DNA from: Alphaproteobacteria bacterium
GTDB taxonomy: Bacteria > Pseudomonadota > Alphaproteobacteria > Micavibrionales > Micavibrionaceae
Length of the DNA: 32,635 bases
Assembly: GCA_025451095.1 (NCBI GenBank)
Contig: JANWLB010000064.1
Coordinates: 1-32,635, forward strand
Direction of reading: 5' to 3'
The position numbers and the translations under genes are program-made. Below the pieces are notes generated by a model that had not been told where the DNA came from, searched no databases, and was given only the letters and a program-made list of their open reading frames with translations. Below, piece after piece: positions 23,158 through 30,744 of the stretch (the stretch's first letter is position 1; every line of letters starts with the position of its first letter).

Positions 23158-23925
23158 ATGACAATGCAACGAACCGATACCCTGCTGACCTTCTTCAAAC
23201 GCCTGGCCGCCCCGGCCCTGTGCGCTGTTGCCCTCGTCATGATGACCGCGCTTTTTTATGTGGCGCGCGCTGAAGACGCGGCTGATCCTGCCATTGCCAA
23301 AAACAAACTGCCCACTTTGGAAGACAGTCTCGATTACATCGCCGAGGAATGGGCGCGGATCAAGTACAAGGTGTCGGACCGCGACACGCAGCTCAAGGCG
23401 CTGCAGGAACTTGAGATCTACACTGAAAGCCTGACCGAGGCGCATCCTGACAAGGCGGAAGCAATGGCGTGGGAAGGTGTTGTGCTGGCAACAGATGCCG
23501 GAATTGTGAATGGACTCTCCGCTTTATCCAAGGCAACGCGTGCCCGCGAACTTCTGGAGAAAAGCATCGTCATGGACAAAAAAGTTATGGACGGGTTTCC
23601 GCAGTCTGTTCTGGGTGCGCTTTATTACCGCGTGCCGGGATGGCCGATCGGGTTTGGAGATTCCGACAAGGCCGAGGAAAATTTCAAGGCGGCAATGGAG
23701 GTCGATCCTCGCGGGATCGATGTTAATTATTATTACGGTGAATATTTGATCTATGATGGCCGCTACAATGAGGCGGTCGTGACGCTGAAGAGGGCGCTGC
23801 AGGCGCCCTCTCGTCCCGGACGGACGCTGGCGGATGAAGGCCGTCGGCGTGATGCCGGTGCAGCCCTGAATGAAGCTCTGGAAAAAGCCAAGGCAAAATC
23901 TGCCAAGGGCCCGTATAACAATTAA
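23158..23925 (+). CDS. Exported TPR-repeat protein
   Basis: The 255-residue protein has a hydrophobic signal or anchor at residues 16-37 (ending VARAED). It then has helical repeats resembling tetratricopeptide repeats, with ALYYRVPGWPIGFGDSDKAEENFKAAMEVDP and YYYGEYLIYDGRYNEAVVTLKRAL the clearest. The YRVPGWPIGFGD segment between repeats recalls a conserved TPR family (TatT-like) in Proteobacteria. Probably a periplasmic scaffold; partner unknown. It lies 21 bases before the glycosyltransferase gene, so it is likely cotranscribed. A second ATG at 23164 is an alternative start. Confidence 0.8.
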   Translation: MTMQRTDTLLTFFKRLAAPALCAVALVMMTALFYVARAEDAADPAIAKNKLPTLEDSLDYIAEEWARIKYKVSDRDTQLKALQELEIYTESLTEAHPDKAEAMAWEGVVLATDAGIVNGLSALSKATRARELLEKSIVMDKKVMDGFPQSVLGALYYRVPGWPIGFGDSDKAEENFKAAMEVDPRGIDVNYYYGEYLIYDGRYNEAVVTLKRALQAPSRPGRTLADEGRRRDAGAALNEALEKAKAKSAKGPYNN

Positions 23926-23946
23926 TATTTCTGACAGAGTGTGTAC

Positions 23947-24669
23947 ATGAACCTTTCAATTGTTGTCCCTGCCTTCAATGAAGCCGAAAACCTGGAAAGC
24001 CTGGTCCGTGAGATAGCAAAGGCAACGGCGGCGCTTCCTGTTGCGGAAATCATGATCGTCGATGATTGCAGCGATGACGACACGGCGGCGCTGCTCGCAA
24101 AACTGAAAAAGGAAATACCGTTGCTGCGTTACATCCGCCATGTTGAGCGCAGTGGCCAGAGCACGGCGCTGTGGAACGGCATCGCCCGGGCCAAGGGAAT
24201 TCTGGTTGTTACGCTGGATGGCGATGGACAGAACGACCCGGCCGACATCCCGCTCCTGTTCGATCAGTATAAAAAACAGGCCGGAACCGACGGACGCGTA
24301 CTGGTGGCAGGCCAGCGGCGCAAGCGGCACGACAATCTTGTGCGGCGTCTGTCGTCGCGGGGCGCTAATTTCATCCGTTCCAGCATTCTGCGCGATGGTG
24401 TGCGTGATACGGGCTGCAGTCTTAAATTGTTCCGCCGTGACGATTTCACGGCCCTGCCCTTCTTTAACCACTTGCATCGTTTTATTCCGGCGCTTATGAA
24501 GGCACGGGGTGTGCAGATCGTTCTTGTTGACGTCTCTCACAGGCCGCGTCTGCGCGGCGTATCGAAGTATGGATTCTGGGACAGGCTGTGGGTCGGAATC
24601 GCCGACCTGATTGGGGTCAGATGGCTTTTGTTCCGCCTTAAACCGCCAACGGGGGTATTGGAGCCGTGA
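23947..24669 (+). CDS. Family 2 glycosyltransferase, polyprenyl-phosphate sugar synthase type
   Basis: The 240-residue GT-A enzyme starts NLSIVVPAFNEAENLESL. It has the nucleotide-binding Asp39-Asp40 in IVDDCSDDDT, the metal-binding DGDGQNDP at 91-98, and GCSLKLFRRD, and ends with the SKYGFWDR motif of the DPM1/ArnC group. It has no C-terminal membrane helices, so it resembles soluble DPM1-like enzymes that transfer a sugar from a nucleotide donor to undecaprenyl phosphate at the inner membrane. ATG 23947 is favoured over the GTG at 23941, since the conserved sequence starts there. The stop overlaps the LABN gene (GTGA), and with the following ArnT-like gene it forms a coupled trio. Confidence 0.9.
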   Translation: MNLSIVVPAFNEAENLESLVREIAKATAALPVAEIMIVDDCSDDDTAALLAKLKKEIPLLRYIRHVERSGQSTALWNGIARAKGILVVTLDGDGQNDPADIPLLFDQYKKQAGTDGRVLVAGQRRKRHDNLVRRLSSRGANFIRSSILRDGVRDTGCSLKLFRRDDFTALPFFNHLHRFIPALMKARGVQIVLVDVSHRPRLRGVSKYGFWDRLWVGIADLIGVRWLLFRLKPPTGVLEP

Positions 24670-24962
24670 ACATACACGAATTTATAACCGAGGAGCATGT
24701 CTGGCTGGCTGTGGGATTTTTCGGCCAGGCGCTTTTTTCCGGCCGCTTCATCGTTCAATGGATCGCTTCGGAAAAGAGAAGGCAGAGCATTATTCCCGTG
24801 GCTTTCTGGTATTTCAGTATTTTTGGCGGACTGACCTTGCTGGCCTATGCCCTGTGGCGCCAGGATCCCGTTTTTATCCTGGGACAGGCGCTGGGCGTTC
24901 TGATCTATGGCCGTAATCTTTACTTTATTCACAGCAAGACCAACGGCAGCGGCGCGGAATGA
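24666..24962 (+). CDS. LABN-domain small membrane protein (lipid A biosynthesis N-terminal domain)
   Basis: A 98-residue protein begins at GTG 24666, overlapping the preceding stop by 4 bases. It has three hydrophobic helices (about residues 12-32, 42-62, 68-88) and the family block GFFGQALFSGRFIVQWIASEKRRQS, followed by IPVAFWYFSIFGG and YGRNLYFI. The domain is named for the N-terminus of some LpxB proteins but here stands alone. Stand-alone forms recur between a DPM1-like GT2 and an ArnT-like gene. The three-helix layout recalls SemiSWEET-type transporters, so moving a lipid-linked sugar across the membrane is a reasonable guess, not evidence. Confidence 0.9.
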   Translation: MNIHEFITEEHVWLAVGFFGQALFSGRFIVQWIASEKRRQSIIPVAFWYFSIFGGLTLLAYALWRQDPVFILGQALGVLIYGRNLYFIHSKTNGSGAE

Positions 24963-26584
24963 CATCAAAGTCGCGCTCCCCGGCTCTTTTTCACTTTGAG
25001 GACCGTCACGTCTTCGGTGCGGCAATTGTGATCTGGATCGCGCTCTGGGCTTTTCTCAGCTCACTGTTTCCCGCCTTCCCGGTGGATGAAACACGTTATC
25101 TGACAGTGGCGTGGGAAATGCGTCAGTCCGGACATCTTTTGCTTTTGACACTTAATGGCGACCCTTATTCTCATAAACCGCCGCTGCTGTTCTGGCTGAT
25201 CAATCTGCTCTGGACTCTCGGCGGAACAAAAATCGCCGTGGCGCGGGTTATTCCCCTGCTCTGTGTCCTGTCTGTTGCGTTGCTGACGCGGGAACTGGCG
25301 CGCCGCCTCTATCCTCAACGGCCGTCGGCTTCGGTGATCGCGCCGGTACTGATGCTGGCCTGTCCCGGGATCATTATATACGGCAACCTGATCATGTTCG
25401 ACATGCTGCTGACGGTCTGGCTGATGGCGGCTCTGATTACGGCATGGAAGCTGCTTCAGGATAACAGTACGAAAAGCTGGCTGCTGTTTGGTCTCTTTAC
25501 CGGTCTGGGCGTGCTGACCAAAGGGCCGGTTATCCTGATCTATGTCGGTTTTCCTGTTCTGCTGGGGCCGTTTTTGCTGGCGCTGGCCGGCGTGCGCCCT
25601 TCATATTCCCTCGTCTCCTGGTATGCCAAGATGCTTCTGGCGCTGGGTGTCGCGGCTGCCGTGGCGCTGGCCTGGGCGGTACCGGCGGCGCTTGAAGGCG
25701 GGCCGGAATATGCGCGGATGATTTTCTGGAAGCAGTCCGCGGGCCGCATGGTCGAGGCTTTCGCACACCGCCGCCCGCTCTGGTTTTATGTGCCCTTTGT
25801 GATTGCATTTTTCCTGCCCTTTTATTCCTGGCCGCCCTTCTGGCAGGCGCTGCGCGGCGCTTCGCTGAAAACCAGGCGCACTCTGCCCGCCCTTTTCCTG
25901 CTGACGGCTGTTGCGATGCCTTTCCTGTCCTTTACGCTGATCAGCAGCAAGCAGGTTCATTACATGCTGCCGCTTATTCCCGCAGCCTGCATCCTGATCG
26001 CCACGCGGCTTGAAGGCAAAAAAATTCCTGCAAACGGTCTGGCCGGATTTATTATATTTTACGCTTTACTGACGGTGGCCGTCGTCGCCGCGCCTTATAT
26101 CGGGGTTAGCCGCCCGGAAGACCGCGTGATTACGAGCGTGCTGACGCATCCGCTGCCGGCACTGTTCATATTCTCGCTGGTTTCCGTCATTCTGCTGGGC
26201 GTTGGCCTGCGCGATACGCTGCCCCGCCAGGCGCTGGCCCTGATGGCCAGCATGGCCATATTCCACGGCGCGTTTGCTTACTGGGCGGCGCAGACGACCT
26301 TTCCCTTCTATGATCTGCGCCCGGTGGCCGAGGCGCTGCAGGTCTACAAGGACAAGCCGCTGGCCTATGCCCCCAGATATGCGGGCGAGCTTACCTATAT
26401 GGCGAAGCTGGACCGGCCGTTTGCCGTGATGGAGATCAAGGCCCTCGAATCCTGGTTCAGGAAGAACCCCGAGGGCGTGGCGCTGGTGCGCTACAGCGAT
26501 GCTGCCCATGTCAGGGAGTACAGGGTTTTGCAAAGTTTTCCCTATAAAGCCGACCGTTATTACGCCCTGATCCGGCCGCGCTGA
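24959..26584 (+). CDS. ArnT-like GT-C glycosyltransferase (PMT family)
   Basis: The 541-residue integral membrane protein has about twelve hydrophobic helices and a short soluble tail (about residues 455-541). The first periplasmic loop carries the catalytic acidic motif FPVDETRY (Asp43, Glu44), and further on YSHKPPLLFW, both shared with ArnT and protein O-mannosyltransferase relatives. Such enzymes transfer a sugar from undecaprenyl phosphate to lipid A or another periplasmic acceptor. The sugar is unknown, and no arnA/arnB genes for aminoarabinose are present, so it is not called arnT. The ATG at 24959 overlaps the LABN stop (ATGA). Confidence 0.9.
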   Translation: MTSKSRSPALFHFEDRHVFGAAIVIWIALWAFLSSLFPAFPVDETRYLTVAWEMRQSGHLLLLTLNGDPYSHKPPLLFWLINLLWTLGGTKIAVARVIPLLCVLSVALLTRELARRLYPQRPSASVIAPVLMLACPGIIIYGNLIMFDMLLTVWLMAALITAWKLLQDNSTKSWLLFGLFTGLGVLTKGPVILIYVGFPVLLGPFLLALAGVRPSYSLVSWYAKMLLALGVAAAVALAWAVPAALEGGPEYARMIFWKQSAGRMVEAFAHRRPLWFYVPFVIAFFLPFYSWPPFWQALRGASLKTRRTLPALFLLTAVAMPFLSFTLISSKQVHYMLPLIPAACILIATRLEGKKIPANGLAGFIIFYALLTVAVVAAPYIGVSRPEDRVITSVLTHPLPALFIFSLVSVILLGVGLRDTLPRQALALMASMAIFHGAFAYWAAQTTFPFYDLRPVAEALQVYKDKPLAYAPRYAGELTYMAKLDRPFAVMEIKALESWFRKNPEGVALVRYSDAAHVREYRVLQSFPYKADRYYALIRPR

Positions 26585-26607
26585 CGCATTTCCTTATTTG
26601 TACCTGT

Positions 26608-26635
26608 TTGTTCCCGTCCATCCCTCTGTTAAAAT
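26608..26635 (+). promoter_or_regulatory. Candidate promoter giving a leaderless DUF3095 mRNA
   Basis: TTGTTC at 26608-26613 and TAAAAT at 26630-26635 are spaced by 16 bases; the -10 box matches the consensus at five of six positions. The expected transcription start, about seven bases on, coincides with the ATG at 26642, which has no Shine-Dalgarno. Confidence 0.35.
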
Positions 26636-26641
26636 GGGCCC

Positions 26642-27850
26642 ATGACGGGTTCTTCTGTGGGAAATTTTTATGCCGATCTGCCTGCCCTTGCGGCGCGGGA
26701 GGGGCTCTGCGACATGAATCTTCACACGCCCGTGCCGTCAGACTGGTATATCGCCGTCGCCGATGTGACGAACTCGACCGAGGCCCTGAGCGAAGGGAAA
26801 TACAAGGACGTCAATGTGGTAAGTGCCGGCGCGATTATTGCCGTCCTGAACCGGACGGAGCGCAATCATGTGCCTTATATTTTCGGCGGCGACGGGGCTA
26901 CCTTTCTCGTGCCGCCGGAACTGAAGATGCCCGTGGCTTCGGCGCTGTATGGTACGCGCGTCATGGCCCGCGACAATTTCGGGCTGGAGCTGCGCACGGG
27001 CATGGTGCCGGTATCCAGGCTTTTAGAGCAGAATGCGCCGGTGCGGGTGGCCAAGATTGAAACGGCGCCTGGAATCTATCAGGCGGCCCTTTCGGGCGCC
27101 GGGGTCGCGCTGGCGGAAAAGTTGATCAAGAGTCCGGCAACGGCCCGGCAGCATGAAATTCTGAGCCTGTTCGATCAGTCCGAGCTTGCAGAGGCGGAGC
27201 CGGATTTCGGGGGACTGGAATGCCGCTGGAAACCGATTGAGAGCCGCAACGGCATTGATATCAGCCTCATTATCCTTTCGCGCCTCTCAGACGGGCATGC
27301 CAGCACGGTTCTGTACCAGGACGTCCTGCGGCGGATTGAAAAAATATGCGGCCAACGGATGAACTGGAGTCCGGTCTCTGAAAGCCAGCTGCGCGTCACC
27401 AGCAGTTTTCTGGACCTGCGGGCGGAAAACAGGGTTCATACCGGCGGACAGGGATTGCCTGCCCGCCTGTGCCACATGCTGCGGCTCGTTTTTCTTACCT
27501 GGATCGGGAAAATCTGTTTTCTGTTTGGGATGAAGGTCGGGAATTTCGACGGGCGGAGCTACCGCCGGGAAACGGTTGAGCATTCAGACTATATCAAGTT
27601 CGATAACGCCCTGCGGCTGGTGATGGACGTGACACAGGATAGCAAGGATCAGCTGGTCGCTTATCTGGACAGTCTTTTATGGGACCAGAAGATATTTTAC
27701 GGCCTTCACAGCGCCTCCTCCGCCCTGATGACCTGCCTCGTGTTCAACTATCATGACCAGCATTTCCATTTCATCGACGGGGCGGATGGCGGCTACAGCC
27801 TGGCCGCGCTGCAACTTAAAAAGCAGATTATAGACAGCGATTCCCTTTAA
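26642..27850 (+). CDS. DUF3095 protein, class III nucleotidyl cyclase-like
   Basis: The 402-residue protein matches the DUF3095 layout: FYADLPALAAREGL, then a cyclase-like half. In that half, Asp41 in VADVTNSTEAL and Asp84 in IFGGDGATFLVP occupy the two metal-binding positions of class III adenylyl/guanylyl cyclases, with Lys near GKYKDVN. The C-terminal half (about 200-400) is helical with LRLVMDVTQDSKDQL and ends in an HFIDGADGGYSLAA motif; a hydrophobic stretch lies near 280-300. Activity has not been shown as far as I know, so cyclic nucleotide synthesis is inference. The start is set by conservation, since no ribosome binding site is visible. It lies 57 bases after the ArnT-like gene. 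Confidence 0.85.
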   Translation: MTGSSVGNFYADLPALAAREGLCDMNLHTPVPSDWYIAVADVTNSTEALSEGKYKDVNVVSAGAIIAVLNRTERNHVPYIFGGDGATFLVPPELKMPVASALYGTRVMARDNFGLELRTGMVPVSRLLEQNAPVRVAKIETAPGIYQAALSGAGVALAEKLIKSPATARQHEILSLFDQSELAEAEPDFGGLECRWKPIESRNGIDISLIILSRLSDGHASTVLYQDVLRRIEKICGQRMNWSPVSESQLRVTSSFLDLRAENRVHTGGQGLPARLCHMLRLVFLTWIGKICFLFGMKVGNFDGRSYRRETVEHSDYIKFDNALRLVMDVTQDSKDQLVAYLDSLLWDQKIFYGLHSASSALMTCLVFNYHDQHFHFIDGADGGYSLAALQLKKQIIDSDSL

Positions 27851-27876
27851 TTTTCAGAACCGTCTTCTTTCAGGAC

Positions 27877-27906
27877 TGGACAGCAGGCGTCTTAAAACGT
27901 TAATAA
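27877..27906 (+). promoter_or_regulatory. Candidate promoter of tRNA-Ser
   Basis: TGGACA at 27877-27882 and TAATAA at 27901-27906 with an 18-base spacer lie just before the tRNA, placing the transcript start near 27913. The -10 box is weak. Confidence 0.35.
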
Positions 27907-27916
27907 ATGGACGCAG

Positions 27917-28006
27917 GGATGGGTGGCCGAGCGGTTTAAGGCACTAGTCTTGAAAACTAGCGTGGGGGTAACCTCACCGTGAGTTCGAATCTCACCCCAT
28001 CCGCCA
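27917..28006 (+). tRNA. tRNA-Ser (anticodon UGA)
   Basis: A 90-base class II tRNA: the acceptor arms GGATGGG and CCCATCC pair fully, with discriminator G and an encoded CCA (28004-28006). The anticodon stem CTAGT/ACTAG holds loop CTTGAAA with TGA at 27951-27953. A long variable arm follows, as in serine tRNAs, and a TTCGAAT T-loop closes it. It reads UCA and, by wobble, other UCN codons. It is transcribed toward the end of dusB, which makes a dihydrouridine modification on tRNAs. Confidence 0.97.
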
Positions 28007-28021
28007 ACTTCCAAGCGTTTA

Positions 28022-29011
28022 TCAGACGGACGCTCTGTTATCCTGCAAACAGAAAAAATATTCCTTCAGCCGGTCTTTTACCAGATCCGGATCATCCATC
28101 CGGTTGATTGTGGCGCGTAAGATATCTGACCCTGGCAAGCCCTGACAGTACCAGCCGATATGTTTTCGTGCGACCCCAACGCCGGTATGACGGCCGTAAC
28201 AGGATAAGATCGCATCGTAATGCTCCCGGACCAGATCGGAGATTTCCGGCAAGGATGGCGCCGCGCTGGCAACGCCATGACGCAGATAATCAATAATCTG
28301 ACGGACGACCCAGGGCCTGCCATAGGCGCCGCGACCAATCATAATGCCGTCGGCATTTGATTGCTCCAAGGCGTGCACGGCATCCTGCGGCGTCGTAATA
28401 TCGCCGTTGACGATCACAGGAATTTTTACACTGTCTTTGACCGCACGCACGGCATTCCAGTCGGCAGTTCCTTTATACATCTGGTTGCGGGTACGGCCAT
28501 GGACAGTAATCATTTTAATGCCGACATCTTCCGCGATTTTGGCAAGACGCGGCGCATTCAGGCTTGTTTCATCCCAGCCCAGGCGCATTTTGACGCTGAC
28601 CGGCACGTCTACGGCGCGGACGGTTTCTTCCATGATGCGGGTGGCCAGGGGCTCGTCCTTCATCAACGCTGAACCTGCGAAGTTATTGACAACCTTTTTA
28701 ACCGGGCAGCCGAAATTAATGTCGATAATCGCGGCCCCCCGCTCAACATTCAAACGGGCCGCCTCTGCAACTATGGACGGCTCACAGCCGGCCAGCTGGA
28801 CGACCATTGGGAATTCCTCCGCATAGCGCGTGTCTGATTGACCGGATCGGCGGTATTCTTCGATCATCGGGCGACTGGCGATCATTTCCGAAAAGACCAA
28901 ACCGGCACCATAGCGCTTGACCAGACGGCGAAACGGCAGATCCGTCACCCCTGACATCGGCGCCAAAAAAACAGGGTCTCTGATTTCCACGGGGCCAATG
29001 AAAAAACTCAA
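28022..29011 (-). CDS. dusB: tRNA-dihydrouridine synthase DusB
   Basis: The 329-residue FMN enzyme reduces uridine to dihydrouridine in tRNA D-loops. Motifs: FLAPMSGVTDLPFR, VQLAGCEP, the catalytic Cys102 in DINFGCPVKKV, GSALMKD, TVHGRTR, NGDI and GIMIGRGAYGRPW. The start is the TTG at 29011: on the minus strand AGGAG (29023-29019) precedes it by 7 bases, and the product begins with the conserved FFIGPVEIRDPVFLAPM. A longer frame from a TTG at 29077 lacks such a site. In Alphaproteobacteria this gene (once nifR3) often sits in front of ntrBC-ntrYX, but here it is about 22 kb away from ntrX. Confidence 0.95.
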   Translation of the reverse strand: MSFFIGPVEIRDPVFLAPMSGVTDLPFRRLVKRYGAGLVFSEMIASRPMIEEYRRSGQSDTRYAEEFPMVVQLAGCEPSIVAEAARLNVERGAAIIDINFGCPVKKVVNNFAGSALMKDEPLATRIMEETVRAVDVPVSVKMRLGWDETSLNAPRLAKIAEDVGIKMITVHGRTRNQMYKGTADWNAVRAVKDSVKIPVIVNGDITTPQDAVHALEQSNADGIMIGRGAYGRPWVVRQIIDYLRHGVASAAPSLPEISDLVREHYDAILSCYGRHTGVGVARKHIGWYCQGLPGSDILRATINRMDDPDLVKDRLKEYFFCLQDNRASV

Positions 29012-29135
29012 TTTACTGCTCCTGATGATACGGCCTGTCGCAGGCCAATTGGGCTTTGCCTCAATAAAATAACACAATTACCTATATTTGCTGTATTATC
29101 ATCTTTCATCGACTATTTCATAAGGAGATAAACAC

Positions 29136-29243
29136 ATGGCGAAATCGCAGGACACTAAAAAGAACGTAAAAAAACAACCGCTCCGTACGCCTGAGGAGAA
29201 AAGAGCACTGAAGCGCGAGAAGAAAAAGAACAAAGGCAAATAA
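29136..29243 (+). CDS. 35-residue highly basic microprotein
   Basis: A strong Shine-Dalgarno (AAGGAG, 29122-29127) sits 8 bases before ATG 29136, and the frame of 35 residues ends in TAA. The product, MAKSQDTKKNVKKQPLRTPE onward, then turns into a Lys/Arg/Glu helix ending KKNKGK. Fourteen lysines and three arginines give a strongly positive charge with no hydrophobic segment. Tiny lysine-rich proteins starting M-A-x-S-Q-x-T-x-x-K are known near cold-shock genes in other bacteria, and nucleic-acid or ribosome binding is plausible, but the function is unknown. It is divergent from dusB and 9 bases before the next gene. Confidence 0.75.
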   Translation: MAKSQDTKKNVKKQPLRTPEEKRALKREKKKNKGK

Positions 29244-29252
29244 TAAAAGTCC

Positions 29253-29546
29253 ATGTCTGAAAAACAAGAATGGGTCCCTTGCCTGAAACCAGAAAAAGGC
29301 GATGTTCTAAGATGGGACGAGCCTTTGTGGGCGGCGCCTAATAAACCGCGCGGAAAACCTGATAAAATAGGTGAACAGCAGATTACAGCCCAGTTGATGG
29401 CCGTAGGAGACGTTCTCGAGCTTAAAGTTCTGAAGGTCAAAAAATTGTCCGGCGGCGAAACACTGTTGAAAGTTAAAGAAGGCGACAATATACGGCGCAA
29501 AAAAACCACCATCAAGCAGGGCTCATGTCACAAGCGTCCGGATTAG
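29253..29546 (+). CDS. Conserved-looking hypothetical protein, 97 residues
   Basis: Starting at ATG 29253, nine bases after the microprotein stop and without a strong own ribosome binding site, this gene is probably translated by coupling. The sequence is polar, with Trp-Pro-Gly turns (GDVLRWDEPLWAAPNKPRGKPD). It then shows alternating hydrophobic residues typical of beta strands (ITAQLMAVGDVLELKVLKV, then LLKVKEGDNIRRKKTT) and a final QGSCHKRPD. A small beta-barrel fold is likely. I do not recognise the family and see no signal or membrane segment. Confidence 0.7.
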   Translation: MSEKQEWVPCLKPEKGDVLRWDEPLWAAPNKPRGKPDKIGEQQITAQLMAVGDVLELKVLKVKKLSGGETLLKVKEGDNIRRKKTTIKQGSCHKRPD

Positions 29547-29770
29547 CGCCCCAAACATTCGTGGAGAAACAATATTTTTCCCGCCTTCGCAGAGAATGAT
29601 CGAAAAGAAAGAGATTTTTCTCTGATAACAGGGAATATTGCGGAGAGCGGTAAATTTTTAGATTAGTGGTAATTATTTATTATCGTTAAAAATTTTGTTG
29701 ATCTGGTTCACGGTTCCATTTAAAAACACCCTCGCCTATGGAATCATAACAAATCGGGAGGGGCCACAGT

Positions 29771-30112
29771 ATGAACACGCATCTTATTCGTCTGGCCTTC
29801 AATCAGCGCGTTAGCGGCTATGAAGACAAGGTCGCTTTTATCGCCCAGAAGATAAAAGACCGCTTTGGCGAAAAAGTGGATGCCGAACTGCCTCTTTCCC
29901 GCAGCGCCAACCGCGCAAAGCTGGTTTATCTGCAAACAGGGTCGTTCGATGAAGCCGTGAAACTGGCCGGCCAGATCAGTGATTTCATCCTGGAGCCCGC
30001 AACGCGAAGCGCGCTGTCAAACCAGGGTATTACGTATCAGGGGCGCGGCATTGACAATCAGCATGCCAGAGGCTGGCACGGCATTTTCGCGCAAAAATTT
30101 GATTTCCAATAA
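29771..30112 (+). CDS. Hypothetical protein, 113 residues
   Basis: The ATG at 29771 has a strong GGGAGGGG ribosome binding site (29757-29764). The 113-residue product looks soluble and alpha/beta, with a helix around YEDKVAFIAQKIKDRFG, a strand AKLVYLQTG, a second helix FDEAVKLAGQISDFIL and a Gly/His/Arg-rich end (GRGIDNQHARGWHG). I cannot place it in a family. A 224-base gap before it (29547-29770) shows only a weak AGAGA/TCTCT hairpin at 29610-29623 and no other feature. Confidence 0.68.
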   Translation: MNTHLIRLAFNQRVSGYEDKVAFIAQKIKDRFGEKVDAELPLSRSANRAKLVYLQTGSFDEAVKLAGQISDFILEPATRSALSNQGITYQGRGIDNQHARGWHGIFAQKFDFQ

Positions 30113-30160
30113 GCGCGGCCACGCCTATAAAGCAGCCGCCCGCCCTTTCTCTTCCCTGCT

Positions 30161-30186
30161 GGAACTGCCCACGTATCCCGAATGTT
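30161..30186 (+). promoter_or_regulatory. Candidate EcfG-type (general stress sigma) promoter
   Basis: GGAAC at 30161-30165 and TGTT at 30183-30186 are 17 bases apart, close to the GGAAC-N16/17-CGTT pattern of alphaproteobacterial general stress promoters. The same GGAACT forms an inverted repeat with AGTTCC at 30187-30192. The expected transcript start nearly meets the ATG at 30195. Confidence 0.35.
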
Positions 30187-30194
30187 AGTTCCAA

Positions 30195-30731
30195 ATGCAG
30201 GAAACAATTCGTGAAGCCGTTGGCGTTTTTCATGATCCTCAGGCGCTGGATGCCGCCATCGCCGAGCTGGAGGTCACCGCTTTTCCGCGCCAGGATATCA
30301 GTGTTCTCGACAGCGATAAGCGGACTCAGGAGAAATACGGCATCGAGTCCTACCGGGCGCGGTGGATGGAAGACAACCCGGACACGCCCCGCGGCGTACG
30401 GATCAGCCCGGAAGAAAAAACCATAGGCGCCTCTTTTGTGATCGGGGCTGTTGCCTATTTTTCTGGCTGCCTGGCCGCCATTCTGGCCAAGGACAGCTCA
30501 ACCCTGTTTTTACTGGAGGCGATTGCGTCCGGCAGTCTTGCGGGGGCGGCGCTGGGGAGCATATTCGTTCTGGTGATTGGTGGAAAGCTGATGCGCGGCG
30601 CTCAGCGGCAGTTGCGCAAGGGCGGTTTTTTGCTCTGGGTCAGAACGCCCGATCTAAGGCGCGAGAAAATCGCTCAGGATATTCTGCGCCGGCATGGCGG
30701 CGATCATGTTCATGTGCATGATGTGGCCTAA
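30195..30731 (+). CDS. Membrane protein with stress-protein (YflT-like) halves
   Basis: The 178-residue protein has an N-terminal alpha/beta part (AVGVFHDPQALDAAIAELE, then AFPRQDISVLD), a middle with two membrane helices (about residues 77-98 and 105-132), and a C-terminal part (GGFLLWVRTPD, AQDILRRHGGDHVHVHDV). This split arrangement resembles general-stress proteins in which a ferredoxin-like fold is interrupted by a glycine-rich hairpin; the N-terminal half recalls the YflT/GS17M pattern. It has no Shine-Dalgarno before ATG 30195, but a possible stress promoter ends just upstream. It converges with the permease gene, 13 bases apart. Confidence 0.72.
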   Translation: MQETIREAVGVFHDPQALDAAIAELEVTAFPRQDISVLDSDKRTQEKYGIESYRARWMEDNPDTPRGVRISPEEKTIGASFVIGAVAYFSGCLAAILAKDSSTLFLLEAIASGSLAGAALGSIFVLVIGGKLMRGAQRQLRKGGFLLWVRTPDLRREKIAQDILRRHGGDHVHVHDVA

Positions 30732-30744
30732 TGCTGTCTAGATT

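Noticed and set aside
24666-26584. Aminoarabinose (arn) operon
   Set aside because: The GT2 and ArnT-like proteins resemble ArnC and ArnT, but arnA, arnB and arnD are missing and a LABN protein takes the place of ArnE/F, so the substrate is left open.
28013-28035. AGCGT/ACGCT hairpin after tRNA-Ser as terminator
   Set aside because: Five base pairs with a long loop, inside the end of dusB, and no T-run.
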